A stretch of DNA of 64,000 bases from JADJLQ01 sp964405735 (GCA_964405735.1 CAYOPD010000009.1:4460-68459); one strand, 5' to 3'; positions 1-9,938 are shown, numbered from the stretch's first letter. Numbers and translations are program-made. The notes: generated by a model not told the origin, from the sequence alone.

Positions 1-1
1 A

Positions 2-1222
2 GTCGAATTGGAAACTGAAAAAGGCACCCTGGGCCGTGCTGCGGTTCCCTCCGGAGCCTCCACCGGTAAACATGAAGCGGTGGAATTAAGGGATGGTAAC
101 AAAGACCGCTACCTGGGCAAAGGCGTTTTGAAAGCCTGCCAGAATATCGAAGAGACCATCCGGGAAGAACTCATCGGGGTGGAGGTGCATGATCAAAAGT
201 ATATCGACCAGCTGCTGATCGAACTCGACGGTACCTTCAACAAATCAAAACTGGGCGCCAATGCCACCCTGGGCGTGTCCCTGGCTGCTGCCAAAGCTGC
301 GGCCCTTGAAACCAATCAGTCCCTTTACCGTTACCTAGGTGGGGTCAATGCGCATGTCATGCCCGTGCCCCTGATGAATATCCTCAATGGAGGTGCCCAC
401 GCGGATAATAAAATCGATTTCCAGGAATTTATGATCATCCCGATCGGGGCCGACTTTTTCTCCGAAGCGCTGCGGATGGGCGTGGAAGTCTTCCATAATC
501 TGAAATCCGTTCTCAAGTCCAAAGGCTACAGCACCAACGTGGGGGATGAGGGCGGATTTGCTCCAAACCTCAATTCCAATGAAGAAGCCATAGAAATCGT
601 CCTGGAAGCCATTCAGAAGGCAGGCTACAAGCCGGGTGAGGACATTGCCATTGCCCTCGATGCCGCGGTATCCGAATTGTGGGATGAAGAAAAACAACGT
701 TATGTGTTTAAAAAGTCGAACAAAATGGAGTTCGATACCCCGGGTATGATTTCATTCTGGAAAGACTGGTGCAATAAATATCCCATCCTGTCCATCGAAG
801 ACGGGCTCCACGAAGATGACTGGAGTGGCTGGAGCGCCATGACGAAGGAATTGGGCAATAAAATTCAGATAGTAGGAGATGATTTTTTCGTCACCAATAC
901 CGACCGTCTGCAAAAAGGCATTGATTCCGATGCAGCCAATTCCATCCTGATCAAAGTGAACCAGATCGGTACTTTGTCGGAAACCATCGACGCGGTCCAG
1001 CTGGCCAACCGAAATGCGTACACCAGCATCATCAGCCACCGTTCAGGCGAAACCGAAGATACCTTCATAGCCGACCTGGCTGTGGCCCTCAATACCGGCC
1101 AGATCAAAACCGGTTCCGCATCACGGTCAGACCGGGTAGCCAAGTACAACCAGTTGCTGAGGATAGAAGAAGAATTGGGTGAATCCGCGGTATATCCCGG
1201 CAAGGCATTTATGATAATATAA
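2..1222 (+). CDS. eno: enolase (5' end cut by window edge)
   Basis: Phosphopyruvate hydratase, which interconverts 2-phosphoglycerate and phosphoenolpyruvate in cytosolic glycolysis. The reading frame is open from base 2 (VELETEKGTLGRAAVPSGAS), so the native start lies left of the window and about 20-25 residues are missing. The family signatures are all present: the N-terminal GASTGKHEA loop, the metal-ligand contexts ALDAA, SIEDGL and GDDFFVTN, the catalytic-lysine motif ILIKVNQIGT, and the C-terminal signature SHRSGETEDTFIADLAVA. The length left (406 residues) fits a family of about 430. It is followed after 39 bases by a septum-formation gene in the same direction. A TTG at base 8 is in frame but is internal to the enzyme. 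The identification is secure. Confidence 0.97.
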   Translation, partial: VELETEKGTLGRAAVPSGASTGKHEAVELRDGNKDRYLGKGVLKACQNIEETIREELIGVEVHDQKYIDQLLIELDGTFNKSKLGANATLGVSLAAAKAAALETNQSLYRYLGGVNAHVMPVPLMNILNGGAHADNKIDFQEFMIIPIGADFFSEALRMGVEVFHNLKSVLKSKGYSTNVGDEGGFAPNLNSNEEAIEIVLEAIQKAGYKPGEDIAIALDAAVSELWDEEKQRYVFKKSNKMEFDTPGMISFWKDWCNKYPILSIEDGLHEDDWSGWSAMTKELGNKIQIVGDDFFVTNTDRLQKGIDSDAANSILIKVNQIGTLSETIDAVQLANRNAYTSIISHRSGETEDTFIADLAVALNTGQIKTGSASRSDRVAKYNQLLRIEEELGESAVYPGKAFMII

Positions 1223-1261
1223 GATATATTTTTAATATATTTATGCTTCAATTCCACTTGA

Positions 1262-1600
1262 ATGCTACCGATTAAGGCCATATCCGCTTCGCTACGATTT
1301 CATTTGTCCAAAATATTGCCAGACTACCTGGTCAACCGGTATTTTATCACGGCCATGGTTTTTTTTGTCTGGATGATCTTTTTTGACAAAAACAAATGGC
1401 TGAATCAATTGCAGCTTTCCCAGTCCATTTACCGGTTGGAGCAGGAAAAGAAATACCTCGCGGAACAGATCGTCGAAGCCCGGAAAGACAAAGAGGACCT
1501 GGATAAAAACAAGGAGAAATACGCACGCGAAAAATATTATATGCATAAGGAAAATGAGGACATTTTCATTTTCGAAGAAAACTTAAATCCTAAAAAATGA
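1262..1600 (+). CDS. FtsB/DivIC-like septum formation initiator
   Basis: Small bitopic membrane protein of 112 residues. It has a short cytoplasmic N-terminus, one transmembrane helix near residues 27-41 (YFITAMVFFVWMIFF) and then a charged, heptad-like coiled coil at about residues 48-90. This is the layout of FtsB/DivIC, which bridges early and late divisome proteins at midcell. In Bacteroidota these short proteins often sit beside enolase, as here. The stop codon overlaps the next start (ATGA at 1597-1600), so it is probably translationally coupled to sucD. The assignment rests on architecture and neighbourhood more than on a strong sequence motif. Confidence 0.82.
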   Translation: MLPIKAISASLRFHLSKILPDYLVNRYFITAMVFFVWMIFFDKNKWLNQLQLSQSIYRLEQEKKYLAEQIVEARKDKEDLDKNKEKYAREKYYMHKENEDIFIFEENLNPKK

Positions 1601-2469
1601 GTGTATTGGTCAACCGCGGCAGCCGGGTTATTGTGCAGGGATTTACGGGTAAGGAAGGAACTTTTCACGCCACTCAGATGATCGAGTATGGAACTTCGGT
1701 GGTGGGCGGAGTGACCCCGGGAAAAGGAGGTCAGAGCCACCTGGACCGGCCCGTTTTCAACAATGTGGAGGACGCGGTGAAAGCAGCCGGAGCCAATGTA
1801 TCCATCCTGTTTGTTCCCCCGGCTTTTGCCGCTGATGCCATCATGGAAAGCGCCGCAGCAGGCATTGGGGTCATCGTTTGTATCACGGAAGGCATCCCGG
1901 TCCAGGATATGGTCCGCGTGAAAGAATACATCCGGGATTTTCCCTGTCGCCTGATCGGGCCCAATTGCCCTGGGATCATCACCCCCGGTGAAGCGAAAGT
2001 GGGCATCATGCCGGGATTTATCCATCAGAAAGGACATATCGGTATCGTTTCCCGTTCAGGCACCCTGACCTACGAAGCGGTCGACCAGGTTACTAAAGCA
2101 GGCATGGGCCAATCCACCTGCATCGGTATTGGAGGGGATCCCATTGTTGGGACGACTACCCTTGAGGCAGTCAAACTCCTCATGGAGGATCCTGACACCC
2201 ATGGGATCATCATGATTGGTGAGATCGGTGGTGGTATGGAGGCCGAGGCAGCTTACTGGATTAAGGAACACGGTACGAAACCAGTGGTGGGATTCATTGC
2301 CGGTCAGACCGCCCCCAAAGGCCGCAAAATGGGCCATGCGGGTGCCATCATTGGTGGTGCAGCCGATACGGCAGAGGCAAAAATGAAGATCATGGCCGAA
2401 TGTGGCATCCATGTGGTGAAGTCACCTGCAGATATCGGGGAAAGTATGAGGCAACTGATAAAAAAGTAA
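1597..2469 (+). CDS. sucD: succinate--CoA ligase alpha subunit
   Basis: Alpha subunit of succinyl-CoA synthetase in the TCA cycle, 290 residues as usual for the family. The N-terminal CoA-binding Rossmann domain carries the QGFTGKEGTFH motif. The phosphohistidine loop GHAGAIIGG places the active-site His near residue 247, the same position as in the E. coli enzyme. It starts at the ATG that overlaps the stop of the FtsB-like gene by four bases. The beta subunit (sucC) is not in the window, so the two subunits are not co-located on this side. Confidence 0.97.
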   Translation: MSVLVNRGSRVIVQGFTGKEGTFHATQMIEYGTSVVGGVTPGKGGQSHLDRPVFNNVEDAVKAAGANVSILFVPPAFAADAIMESAAAGIGVIVCITEGIPVQDMVRVKEYIRDFPCRLIGPNCPGIITPGEAKVGIMPGFIHQKGHIGIVSRSGTLTYEAVDQVTKAGMGQSTCIGIGGDPIVGTTTLEAVKLLMEDPDTHGIIMIGEIGGGMEAEAAYWIKEHGTKPVVGFIAGQTAPKGRKMGHAGAIIGGAADTAEAKMKIMAECGIHVVKSPADIGESMRQLIKK

Positions 2470-2525
2470 TCAGTATTCAATAGTCAGCGGTCAGTAGTCA
2501 GCCGTTTATTCTGATAGCTGATAGC
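2470..2525. repeat. heptamer-type intergenic repeat relic
   Basis: The gap between the convergent sucD and porV genes is filled with degenerate short reiterations of AGTCAGC/AGTCAGT followed by GATAGCTGATAGCT. Similar material occurs at about 15130-15213 and on both sides of the gap at 45536. No gene or T-tract hairpin is visible in it. Confidence 0.6.
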
Positions 2526-3731
2526 TTACTCTTCCTGCTCCTCAAAATCAAAGATCAGCGAAAAACGAAGGGTATTGGCCAGCGGGTCCCGGTTGGTTGC
2601 TGAGCGTGCCGTGGGAACCAGGTAAGAAAGATTCATGCCAAACACATTGTATTTTACCCCAAGTCCCAGCGTGAGGTATTGACGGTTTCCTTTGTAAGGG
2701 TTTTCGCGGAAATAACCGGCCCGCAGGGCAAACTGGTTATTGTACCAGTATTCTGTTCCGAAAGAAAGCATCAGTTCCTGTAACTCTTCTTTAAACCCGT
2801 TGGGAGCATCTCCAAAGGATTTGAACCAGGAGGATACTACGTTGTATTGCTTATAATCCGGGATCTGGTCTCCGTTTTTATCGTAATCGGGATGGGTGGA
2901 GGCGTAAGGCGTCGGCACCAGCAGCTTATTGATATCCATCGTCAGGGTCAGCTTGTTGTAATCGTCAAAGTTCCACGTATAGGCTGCACCGATCCCCAGG
3001 TTGGCAGGTATGTATTCCTGGTTTGCTTTGGTATAGGATATTTTAGTGCCCAGGTTGGTCAGGGCGAGGCCGGCCGTGAAATAATTCTGGCCTACCGGTT
3101 TTTTATATGAAAAACTGATGTCGGTGGCTCCGGCAATACCCGGTTTGATATCGTTGCCTCCGATATTCAGGTCCGAAGCGAGAAAGGAATAAATAAACTT
3201 AAGGCTTACGGCCGCTGCCAGCTGGTCGCTCAGTTTCCGGGAGTAGGTCCCCGTCACTTCAAATTCATTGGGTTTGCCCGAACCGAGGGGAGCGCCATTG
3301 TCATCCGTATAATCAATATTACCCAGAGAAAAATACCGGAGGCTCCCTCCAATAGCTTGCAGGTCGCCGATCTTGGTATAACCGGCTACATAGGCCATAT
3401 ATACATCGGTAAGCCCCAGGGCCCTCAGCCAGGGTGAATAAGTGGTAGAGATGGATCGCGGCTTTGTGGCAAAAGCCAGCAACGAGGCATTGTTGTAAAT
3501 GGAGCCTGCATCGGATTCTACGGCAATCCCGGCATCGCCCATGCCCCCGGACCTCGAATCCGGAGTAATTCTCAGGAAAGGGACGGCTGTGACTATGGTA
3601 TTGATACATTCCCTTCCCGTCAGGGCATCGACCATTTTTCCGGAGGCAGGATCATACCTGCATTGGGCACTCAGATCAGCCAGGAAAAACAACGACAGGC
3701 TAAAAATAAAAGCGCCGTAAAATTTATTCAT
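2526..3731 (-). CDS. porV: type IX secretion system outer membrane protein PorV
   Basis: Outer-membrane beta-barrel of the FadL-like PorV (LptO) family, 401 residues, with a signal peptide ending near residue 23 (FFLADLSAQ). PorV picks up T9SS cargo at the SprA translocon and carries it to the PorU sortase. The family-typical opening is seen after the signal (AVPFLRITPDSRSGGMGDAG, then SIYNNASLLAF), followed by alternating amphipathic strands and a C-terminal aromatic strand (FSLIFDF). It lies immediately downstream of porU on the same strand (80 bases apart), the order known from Flavobacterium and Porphyromonas relatives. Confidence 0.94.
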   Translation of the reverse strand: MNKFYGAFIFSLSLFFLADLSAQCRYDPASGKMVDALTGRECINTIVTAVPFLRITPDSRSGGMGDAGIAVESDAGSIYNNASLLAFATKPRSISTTYSPWLRALGLTDVYMAYVAGYTKIGDLQAIGGSLRYFSLGNIDYTDDNGAPLGSGKPNEFEVTGTYSRKLSDQLAAAVSLKFIYSFLASDLNIGGNDIKPGIAGATDISFSYKKPVGQNYFTAGLALTNLGTKISYTKANQEYIPANLGIGAAYTWNFDDYNKLTLTMDINKLLVPTPYASTHPDYDKNGDQIPDYKQYNVVSSWFKSFGDAPNGFKEELQELMLSFGTEYWYNNQFALRAGYFRENPYKGNRQYLTLGLGVKYNVFGMNLSYLVPTARSATNRDPLANTLRFSLIFDFEEQEE

Positions 3732-3811
3732 CTGAAAATGATTTTAAAAATCGCACAAATATACGAATACCTCATTAATGACCTAAAAGCCAAATTATTA
3801 CAAAGGTTGTC

Positions 3812-6800
3812 TTAAGGTATTCTTAAGACTTTGGTGCCTTTGACATCCACCCTCCGCCCGGCCGACCATATTTCTGCCTGCACCAGGTACAAACCGGCAG
3901 GAAGCCCCTGATCAAATCCATAAGGCCAATAGGTCACAGGTGATGGAGATAGGACTTCCTCCTTTGTGAAAAGCACTCGGCCCGTATAATCCATCACCTG
4001 CAGCTTGAGTTTTGCCTGGTTGAGCTCCAGCAGGTTATGAACCAAAAGGAGCTTGAACCCCCCCTGGGTTGGATTAGGTACCGCCTGTATCTCCAGAATT
4101 TTTGCCCCGGCAGCAGGATCGGTGACTTCAAAGGTGATTTCCCCTCTTCCTGAATTGTTAGCCACATCCCATGCAATGATCTCAACATGATGGATGCCGG
4201 GGGATAAATCTGAAAAAGGAAAAGATACCAAACCCCTCTTATAGTCGCCTTCCGCCGATTCGTAAAAGGCATTTAATACATATTGCTTGCGGGTGTCGCG
4301 GTCAAGGATGGCTACCAGGTCATGGCCGATGCTGTTGCCTGTGGCGTTGATCCCATTTTCATCAAAAAGGTCCACCAGCAGGAGGGGATCCGGATGGGTC
4401 TTGCCACCATCCCTGAATCCGAGATGATTGATGTACGGTCTGACCAGGGGGCCCTCCTGGTCGGAAATCTGGGACTGTGATCCACCTGCAATGAGCCGGT
4501 CAAAATACCCGGAGGCTTCCAATCCTTCACCGCTGCTGGCATAATAACTCAGCTTGGCGGCACCAAATGAATAATTGATGTCTTTGGGGACCACAAACCG
4601 GATATCAAACCGGCCGTTTTCCACCCGGGCATTGCCTTTAAAAAGGACACTGTTCTGAATCTGGAATGATTTGGGGTAACTGTCGGAATTCTGGCCCAGG
4701 GTTTTGACGGTCGTTTTTTTGTCGAATAAGGTCACGGAAACGGTGCCATTGAATCCGGACATCAGACGATTGGAGGCATCGGTAATTTCACCTTGTACGG
4801 ACAAGAGCTGGAGAGAACGGATGGTGTCCAGGCCAACCTCCTGCACCATCTTGCCGTTGAGGGTAGTAGTCCTGACCTGAAGAGAAGGCAGGGCAAGATG
4901 CTGGGCCGGATCGCCAAGCAGGGCAAATTTACGGGCATTCAGCCGGTCAAATCCGTTGCCGGAAATCCGGTTTTTGGCCTTTTTCATTACGGCGCCCAGG
5001 GTCTGGGGGCTTCCGTTGGCCTGCCTGACAAACAATTGTTCAAACACCGCCCGGGTGAGTATCTCATTGGAAGAGGAATAAACGTTTCGGACGGTCGTCA
5101 GCAGGGCAATGGCTCCACCATAAGGGCTGCGGAACAAAGCCTCGCCGGTAGAAGGAACTGCCGGGTCATCGTAAGGCGCAAATGAACAGGTGGCGGTAAT
5201 GACGAGGGGAAGGCGGGATTTGTTGGACCAGACTTCGACATCGGTATTGCGAAGCAGGCCTTCCTGGGACAATCCTTTTGGGCCGCCGTGGCCAAGGTAA
5301 TTGAAGACCAGGAGCCCCTGGAAAATATTCTGGCTTAAGCTTTGATGGGCCCCCGGTATGAGCTCTCCTCCGGCACCGGCTTCCTGTTTAAACGCATCGA
5401 GATATATTTTCTGAAGGTTCAGTAAGGGTTGGCTGGCCTGCAACTGGTTACTGATGCTTTCAGTTTGTTCGAGATGTATGTTGGCATCCTCATCATCCGC
5501 GGAGAAGGCCACCCTCAGTTTCCAGTCTCCGTAAGTATCGTTATGGGTATCGTAATGAATGATCTTGTCCACCAGGATACCGGCTTCCTCTTTCGACCTC
5601 ACCGGGATGCGGCCAACGCCAATGTCGAGGTCTCCCGTCAGGTCAGGCCCCCCTTCACCCTCTTCCAAAAGACCGTAATAGTCGTCGGAAGGAAAGGCAT
5701 ACAGGGGGGATAGGGATTCCTCGGTTTCAAAAACAGGGATGAAATTTTCATTTTTAGCCAGTTCTTTGTTCAGTCCCAGGTAGTCGTACGAAGCATCCCC
5801 GAATAAGGTCAGGTATTCAAAGGAAGGATTATGAAGATAGAGGTGCCTCGCGAAATTACGGATGGCCGTTGGGTCGCCCTGGCCGCTGCCGAATTCATTA
5901 AATACCAAATCGATCGGAATGGCTTCAGACACTATGCCTGAAAAGGAGGTCCGGTGGGTGGCGAGTTTTGAAGCGGCTTCTTTAAAATCCGGATAGTAAA
6001 GGATAATGGACTTTACTCCTGAGAGGGCCGCCAGGTTTTGATTCGGGATCTTGCCCAACCGGTTGGGCCGCGGAAGATTACCAGACGGATCGAACAGGAT
6101 GTAAATACCCTGACGCCCCACCGGATCGCCCGGGAAATAGGTGCCTTCGGGATGGGAATCAAGCATCAGCGGTTTAGGCGCATTGACTTCATAGACATCC
6201 CAGACTTCAAATCCCTTGTTTTGTGTTTCAATCCGGAATACGGACTGGCCACCTGAATTACCGGGATGAAAGGCAAGGACCGGAGCGCCTGCAAACTTCA
6301 ATGGTTTCCAGAAATTGATGGTAATAAAATCAAGCCATCCTTCACTCGGGTTCACGCTCGATGGGTAATCCAGGAGCAGGTTGGCCGGGCTGTTTTGGTA
6401 GGGCAGGGAAAATGAAGTTTGTGTTTCCCTGGCGATATCATCTTCGACATCCGCCGTATTGGTGGGATTGAGACGAATTTCAAATTTGGATTGATAGAAA
6501 TGCAGGAATGCAGTGGTAAATACATCCGACCGCGCAGCAAAGCCAATTTTGGTTTTAATCCTTGACTGGATTATCCCGCCGGAGAGGTCAAACTGACCGG
6601 AATAATCTTTCTTACGGACAGTTTTAAAAAAATCTCCATACCACTTTTTTCCTGAACCATAAGTCGATGTCCTTCCCGACAACAAATTGGTTTTATCATC
6701 TTCAAAATGAAGCAAGTCCAGATAGGAATCCAAGGTGTCAACGACTTCAGGCGATATGGCAGCCGGAGCAGGCAATCGTTTACCTGGACCGTTTCCTATT

Positions 6801-7246
6801 TTCAGGAAAAAAACGGCTGTTCTGGAATACAGGTTCCGGCGTTGAAGAAACATACTGTCCGCAGGCTCCCAGTAAGACTGGTCAGGACCGGATGAATAAA
6901 ACAGGATGTAGTCGTTCGGATCAAATTTGCCGTCACTTTCTCCGCGCACGGCAATCGGAATTTCAGGCATTTCCAGATCAGCCCCGGCCCGGATGGACTC
7001 AGGCAGCATGCCCCCGCCGAATCCATATAGACGGATGTTTCGCGGGTCTTTATTGTCAATGCCTATGCCCAATTCATTTTTTAGAAAAGCGTAATCCATC
7101 TTGAAAATGCCGGCTTTGTCCACACTGATTTTATATATTTCACCATCGGCCAGCACGGACGTAACCTGCGGAGATTCCATGATTGAAAAAGAACTGCCGC
7201 AAAGCAATACAAAAGTTAAAGTCTTAACCAGGAAGAGCCGGGACAT
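3812..7246 (-). CDS. porU: T9SS C-terminal signal peptidase PorU
   Basis: Gingipain-like (C25) cysteine peptidase/sortase of 1144 residues that removes the C-terminal sorting domain of T9SS cargo and links cargo to the cell surface. A signal peptide (RLFLVKTLTFVLLCGSSFS) begins right after the chosen ATG. The catalytic dyad is visible as His653 in NYLGHGGPKG and Cys687 in ITATCSFAPYDDP, spaced as in gingipains. The protein keeps its own C-terminal sorting-like domain (AVPNPTQGGF to VLRIP), as known for PorU. An in-frame extension to 7342 would add 32 residues before the signal peptide and overlap the divergent porP-like gene, so I start at 7246. A TAnnTTTG box lies just upstream of that start. 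Confidence 0.95.
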   Translation of the reverse strand: MSRLFLVKTLTFVLLCGSSFSIMESPQVTSVLADGEIYKISVDKAGIFKMDYAFLKNELGIGIDNKDPRNIRLYGFGGGMLPESIRAGADLEMPEIPIAVRGESDGKFDPNDYILFYSSGPDQSYWEPADSMFLQRRNLYSRTAVFFLKIGNGPGKRLPAPAAISPEVVDTLDSYLDLLHFEDDKTNLLSGRTSTYGSGKKWYGDFFKTVRKKDYSGQFDLSGGIIQSRIKTKIGFAARSDVFTTAFLHFYQSKFEIRLNPTNTADVEDDIARETQTSFSLPYQNSPANLLLDYPSSVNPSEGWLDFITINFWKPLKFAGAPVLAFHPGNSGGQSVFRIETQNKGFEVWDVYEVNAPKPLMLDSHPEGTYFPGDPVGRQGIYILFDPSGNLPRPNRLGKIPNQNLAALSGVKSIILYYPDFKEAASKLATHRTSFSGIVSEAIPIDLVFNEFGSGQGDPTAIRNFARHLYLHNPSFEYLTLFGDASYDYLGLNKELAKNENFIPVFETEESLSPLYAFPSDDYYGLLEEGEGGPDLTGDLDIGVGRIPVRSKEEAGILVDKIIHYDTHNDTYGDWKLRVAFSADDEDANIHLEQTESISNQLQASQPLLNLQKIYLDAFKQEAGAGGELIPGAHQSLSQNIFQGLLVFNYLGHGGPKGLSQEGLLRNTDVEVWSNKSRLPLVITATCSFAPYDDPAVPSTGEALFRSPYGGAIALLTTVRNVYSSSNEILTRAVFEQLFVRQANGSPQTLGAVMKKAKNRISGNGFDRLNARKFALLGDPAQHLALPSLQVRTTTLNGKMVQEVGLDTIRSLQLLSVQGEITDASNRLMSGFNGTVSVTLFDKKTTVKTLGQNSDSYPKSFQIQNSVLFKGNARVENGRFDIRFVVPKDINYSFGAAKLSYYASSGEGLEASGYFDRLIAGGSQSQISDQEGPLVRPYINHLGFRDGGKTHPDPLLLVDLFDENGINATGNSIGHDLVAILDRDTRKQYVLNAFYESAEGDYKRGLVSFPFSDLSPGIHHVEIIAWDVANNSGRGEITFEVTDPAAGAKILEIQAVPNPTQGGFKLLLVHNLLELNQAKLKLQVMDYTGRVLFTKEEVLSPSPVTYWPYGFDQGLPAGLYLVQAEIWSAGRRVDVKGTKVLRIP

Positions 7247-7254
7247 TCTGTTAT

Positions 7255-7262
7255 CAAAGTTA
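7255..7262 (-). promoter_or_regulatory. candidate -7 box for porU
   Basis: TAACTTTG on the minus strand is an exact match to the Bacteroidota -7 consensus TAnnTTTG. It ends only eight bases before the porU ATG, which predicts a very short or absent leader. No convincing -33 TTTG is seen. Confidence 0.4.
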
Positions 7263-7322
7263 AGTCTATATTTAATATCACTAAAACGTTTAAACTTGTA
7301 AACAGTTTGCACGGAGCATGGA

Positions 7323-8327
7323 ATGAAAAAATCCATATTCATATTGTTTGTATTTTCCTGGTTCCCCTCATGGGCGCAGGATCCCGTATTGAGTCAGTTT
7401 TACAGTGCTCCGCTTTTGCTCAATCCCGCGTTTGCCGGCAATACCCAGGCACCCCGCTTTGCCCTCAATTACAGGAATCAATGGCCATTTCTGCAACAGG
7501 CCTACAGGACCTATGCTTTATCTTATGACCAATTTTTCGAACCTTACAACAGTGGCCTCGGCTTATCACTACTCGCCGACGACGCCGGTAAAGGGTTGTA
7601 TAAAACGATTAAACTTTCCGGTATTTATGCATACCGCCTCAAGGTCGGGGCAAACACATACATCAAAACCGGACTTGAGATGGCAGGTGTCCAGGCACAC
7701 GTCAACTGGGATAAACTGATTTTCCCGGATCAGCTGGACCCTCTTTATGGTGAAACGGGCCCCGGAGGAAGCCCTATTCCGAGCCAGGAACTCAGGCCCG
7801 ACCGGACCAACCGCCTGTACCTCGACCTTGCGATGGGCACGATGATCTACAATCCGTATTTCTATGGAGGCATCGCCCTGAATCATGTCAACAACCCGGA
7901 CATCCGATTTATCCGGATCAGCGACAATACCAGCAGTGGTCTGCCTTTACGACTAACCATTCATGGAGGAAGCCAGATTGAGCTCTTTGAGTCCAGGGGC
8001 GGGAAAACTGCGTTTTTTGTAAGTCCCAATATACTATACACCAAACAGGGCAATTTTAGCGAATTACTGGGAGGCGCCTATTTTGGAATGGGGCCCTTGT
8101 TTGCCGGCCTTTGGGGGAGGCTGACCCCCACCAACCCGGACGCCGCGATCATCAATGTCGGCTTGAGAAGGGGTAATATGAAGATTTCCTACAGCTTTGA
8201 CGCGACTATTTCGAAACTCAGCCTGGGATCGGGAGGCGCCCACGAGCTGGGGATAGTATTTAACCTGGACGACCAGTCGGGACGGAAATCGCCGGATTAT
8301 AATGACTGTTTTCAACTGTTCAGATAA
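7323..8327 (+). CDS. PorP/SprF family type IX secretion membrane protein
   Basis: Protein of 334 residues with a 19-residue signal peptide (MKKSIFILFVFSWFPSWAQ) and the hallmark PorP/SprF start of the mature chain, DPVLSQFYSAPLLLNPAFAG. The rest is a predicted outer-membrane barrel with repeated glycine- and aromatic-rich strands. Family members anchor PorE/peptidoglycan or pair with particular secreted adhesins; which role applies here cannot be read from the sequence. It is divergent from porU (76 bases between starts) and sits between porU and gldJ. In Flavobacterium porU and gldJ are direct neighbours, so its placement is mildly unusual. Confidence 0.92.
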   Translation: MKKSIFILFVFSWFPSWAQDPVLSQFYSAPLLLNPAFAGNTQAPRFALNYRNQWPFLQQAYRTYALSYDQFFEPYNSGLGLSLLADDAGKGLYKTIKLSGIYAYRLKVGANTYIKTGLEMAGVQAHVNWDKLIFPDQLDPLYGETGPGGSPIPSQELRPDRTNRLYLDLAMGTMIYNPYFYGGIALNHVNNPDIRFIRISDNTSSGLPLRLTIHGGSQIELFESRGGKTAFFVSPNILYTKQGNFSELLGGAYFGMGPLFAGLWGRLTPTNPDAAIINVGLRRGNMKISYSFDATISKLSLGSGGAHELGIVFNLDDQSGRKSPDYNDCFQLFR

Positions 8328-8396
8328 AAATTCCGGACTCTTAAGCAATAATTAACACGAAATGCCCATTTATATCTGAGCATTAGGATTTTACCG

Positions 8397-8404
8397 TATA
8401 TTTG
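8397..8404 (+). promoter_or_regulatory. candidate -7 box for gldJ
   Basis: TATATTTG is an exact TAnnTTTG match, 46 bases before the gldJ ATG in the 123-base gap after the porP-like gene. No clear -33 element is seen. Confidence 0.45.
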
Positions 8405-8450
8405 GCAGTCTTTTTGAATACCAAAATTGCAACCGTTAAGACAATAAAAA

Positions 8451-9938
8451 ATGAGAAGCGTTTTTCTTTTAGTAATAGCATTTTCCATGATGGCCGCTTG
8501 TTCCAAAAAAGGCGGCGAGCGGTCCAGTTCCACCGGCTGGAAATACAATGATCAGAAATGGGGTGGCTTTGAGAAACTGGATTACAAAGGACAGGTGACC
8601 GGTCCAAACCTGGTGCCTGTCGAAGGAGGCACCTTTGTCATGGGCCTCACAGAGGAAGATGTTCCTTTCCAATGGAACAATGAAGGAAGAAGGGTTACGG
8701 TTTCTTCATTTTATATGGATGAGACCGAAGTTTCCAATATCGACTACCGGGAATACGTCTACTGGCTAGGCCGGGTATATACCTCTTTCCCCAAGATTGC
8801 AAAAAAAGCAATGCCTGATTCCCTGGTTTGGAGAGAAGAACTGGCCTTTAACGAACCTTTCGTGGAAAGTTATTTCCGGCACCCTTCCTACGATGATTAC
8901 CCGGTGGTGGGTGTCAATTGGAGGCAGGCCAATGATTATTGCGAATGGAGGACTGATCGTGTCAATGAAATGCTGTTGATAGAAAAAGGAATCCTGAATC
9001 CCAATCCCGAGCAAAAGGATGCAGAAAACTTCAATTCGAAAGCTTACCTGACCGGGCAATACGCCGGTAATGTCAGAAAGAACCTCAAAGACCTTCAGAG
9101 TGGCGGTGAAAGAAGCGTAAGGTATGAAGACGGGATCTTGTTGCCCTCTTACCGTTTGCCGACGGAAGCAGAATGGGAATACGCCGCGCTTGCCTTGTAC
9201 GGAAAACAGGTATCAAAAAACGACGAGCTGATTGCTGAACGCAGGATTTATCCCTGGGACGGGAACACGGTCCGCTATAAAAGAAGGACCAAAGACCAGG
9301 GTAAAATCATGGCCAATTTCAAGAGAGGAAGGGGTGATTATATGGGTACCGCGGGAAAGCTCAACGACCAGGGAAATATCCCCACCAATGTCAGATCTTA
9401 TTTACCGAACGATTTCGGACTATACAATATGGGAGGTAACGTAAGCGAATGGGTTGCCGATGTATACCGTCCTTTGACCAGCACGACCCTCCGCGATGAA
9501 GAAGAACAGGATCTCAATCCTTTCCGCGGAAATGAATTCCGGGTCATCGACCTTGACAGTACCGGAAATGTTCAGAAAGACAGCCTGGGCAGGATCAAAT
9601 ACAGAAGTGTTCAACTCGACGAAACGACCGGCAGGGAGAACTACAACCGGGGCAACGTGACAGACTACCGGGATGGTGATGATACCTCGGGGGCTTTTTA
9701 TGACTATGGAGTGCATACCCTGATCAGCAACCGCTCCAGGGTCGTAAAAGGAGGCTCATGGGCTGACCGCGCTTTCTGGCTTTCACCCGGAGCCCGCCGC
9801 TTCAAGGACGAAGACAAAGGCGACAAGACGATTGGCTTCCGTTGTGCCATGTCCCGTATGGGAGCACAATCCATGAATGACCAGAAAGGTCTTGATTTTA
9901 CAGTCAAATCCAAAGCCGTAAAACGCAGGTATAACTAA
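8451..9938 (+). CDS. gldJ: gliding motility / T9SS lipoprotein GldJ
   Basis: Lipoprotein of 495 residues with a formylglycine-generating-enzyme-like (SUMF1) fold. The signal peptide ends in a lipobox with the lipidated Cys at residue 17 (FSMMAAC). The SUMF1 domain begins at VEGGTFVMG, continues with YRLPTEAEWEYAAL and GNVSEWVADVY, and ends at TIGFRCAMSRMG. GldJ is part of the periplasmic/outer-membrane ring and trafficking apparatus of gliding and T9SS and is not expected to be an FGE enzyme. Position after porV/porU and immediately before murF matches the conserved arrangement for GldJ, which separates it from the paralogue GldK/PorK. Confidence 0.9.
   Translation: MRSVFLLVIAFSMMAACSKKGGERSSSTGWKYNDQKWGGFEKLDYKGQVTGPNLVPVEGGTFVMGLTEEDVPFQWNNEGRRVTVSSFYMDETEVSNIDYREYVYWLGRVYTSFPKIAKKAMPDSLVWREELAFNEPFVESYFRHPSYDDYPVVGVNWRQANDYCEWRTDRVNEMLLIEKGILNPNPEQKDAENFNSKAYLTGQYAGNVRKNLKDLQSGGERSVRYEDGILLPSYRLPTEAEWEYAALALYGKQVSKNDELIAERRIYPWDGNTVRYKRRTKDQGKIMANFKRGRGDYMGTAGKLNDQGNIPTNVRSYLPNDFGLYNMGGNVSEWVADVYRPLTSTTLRDEEEQDLNPFRGNEFRVIDLDSTGNVQKDSLGRIKYRSVQLDETTGRENYNRGNVTDYRDGDDTSGAFYDYGVHTLISNRSRVVKGGSWADRAFWLSPGARRFKDEDKGDKTIGFRCAMSRMGAQSMNDQKGLDFTVKSKAVKRRYN

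Noticed and set aside
7247..7342. Extension of porU by 32 residues
   Set aside because: It would precede the signal peptide and overlap the start of the divergent porP-like gene.
8451..9938. gldJ as a true formylglycine-generating or sulfatase-modifying enzyme
   Set aside because: The lipoprotein signal and the place beside porU and murF fit the structural GldJ role better than an enzyme.
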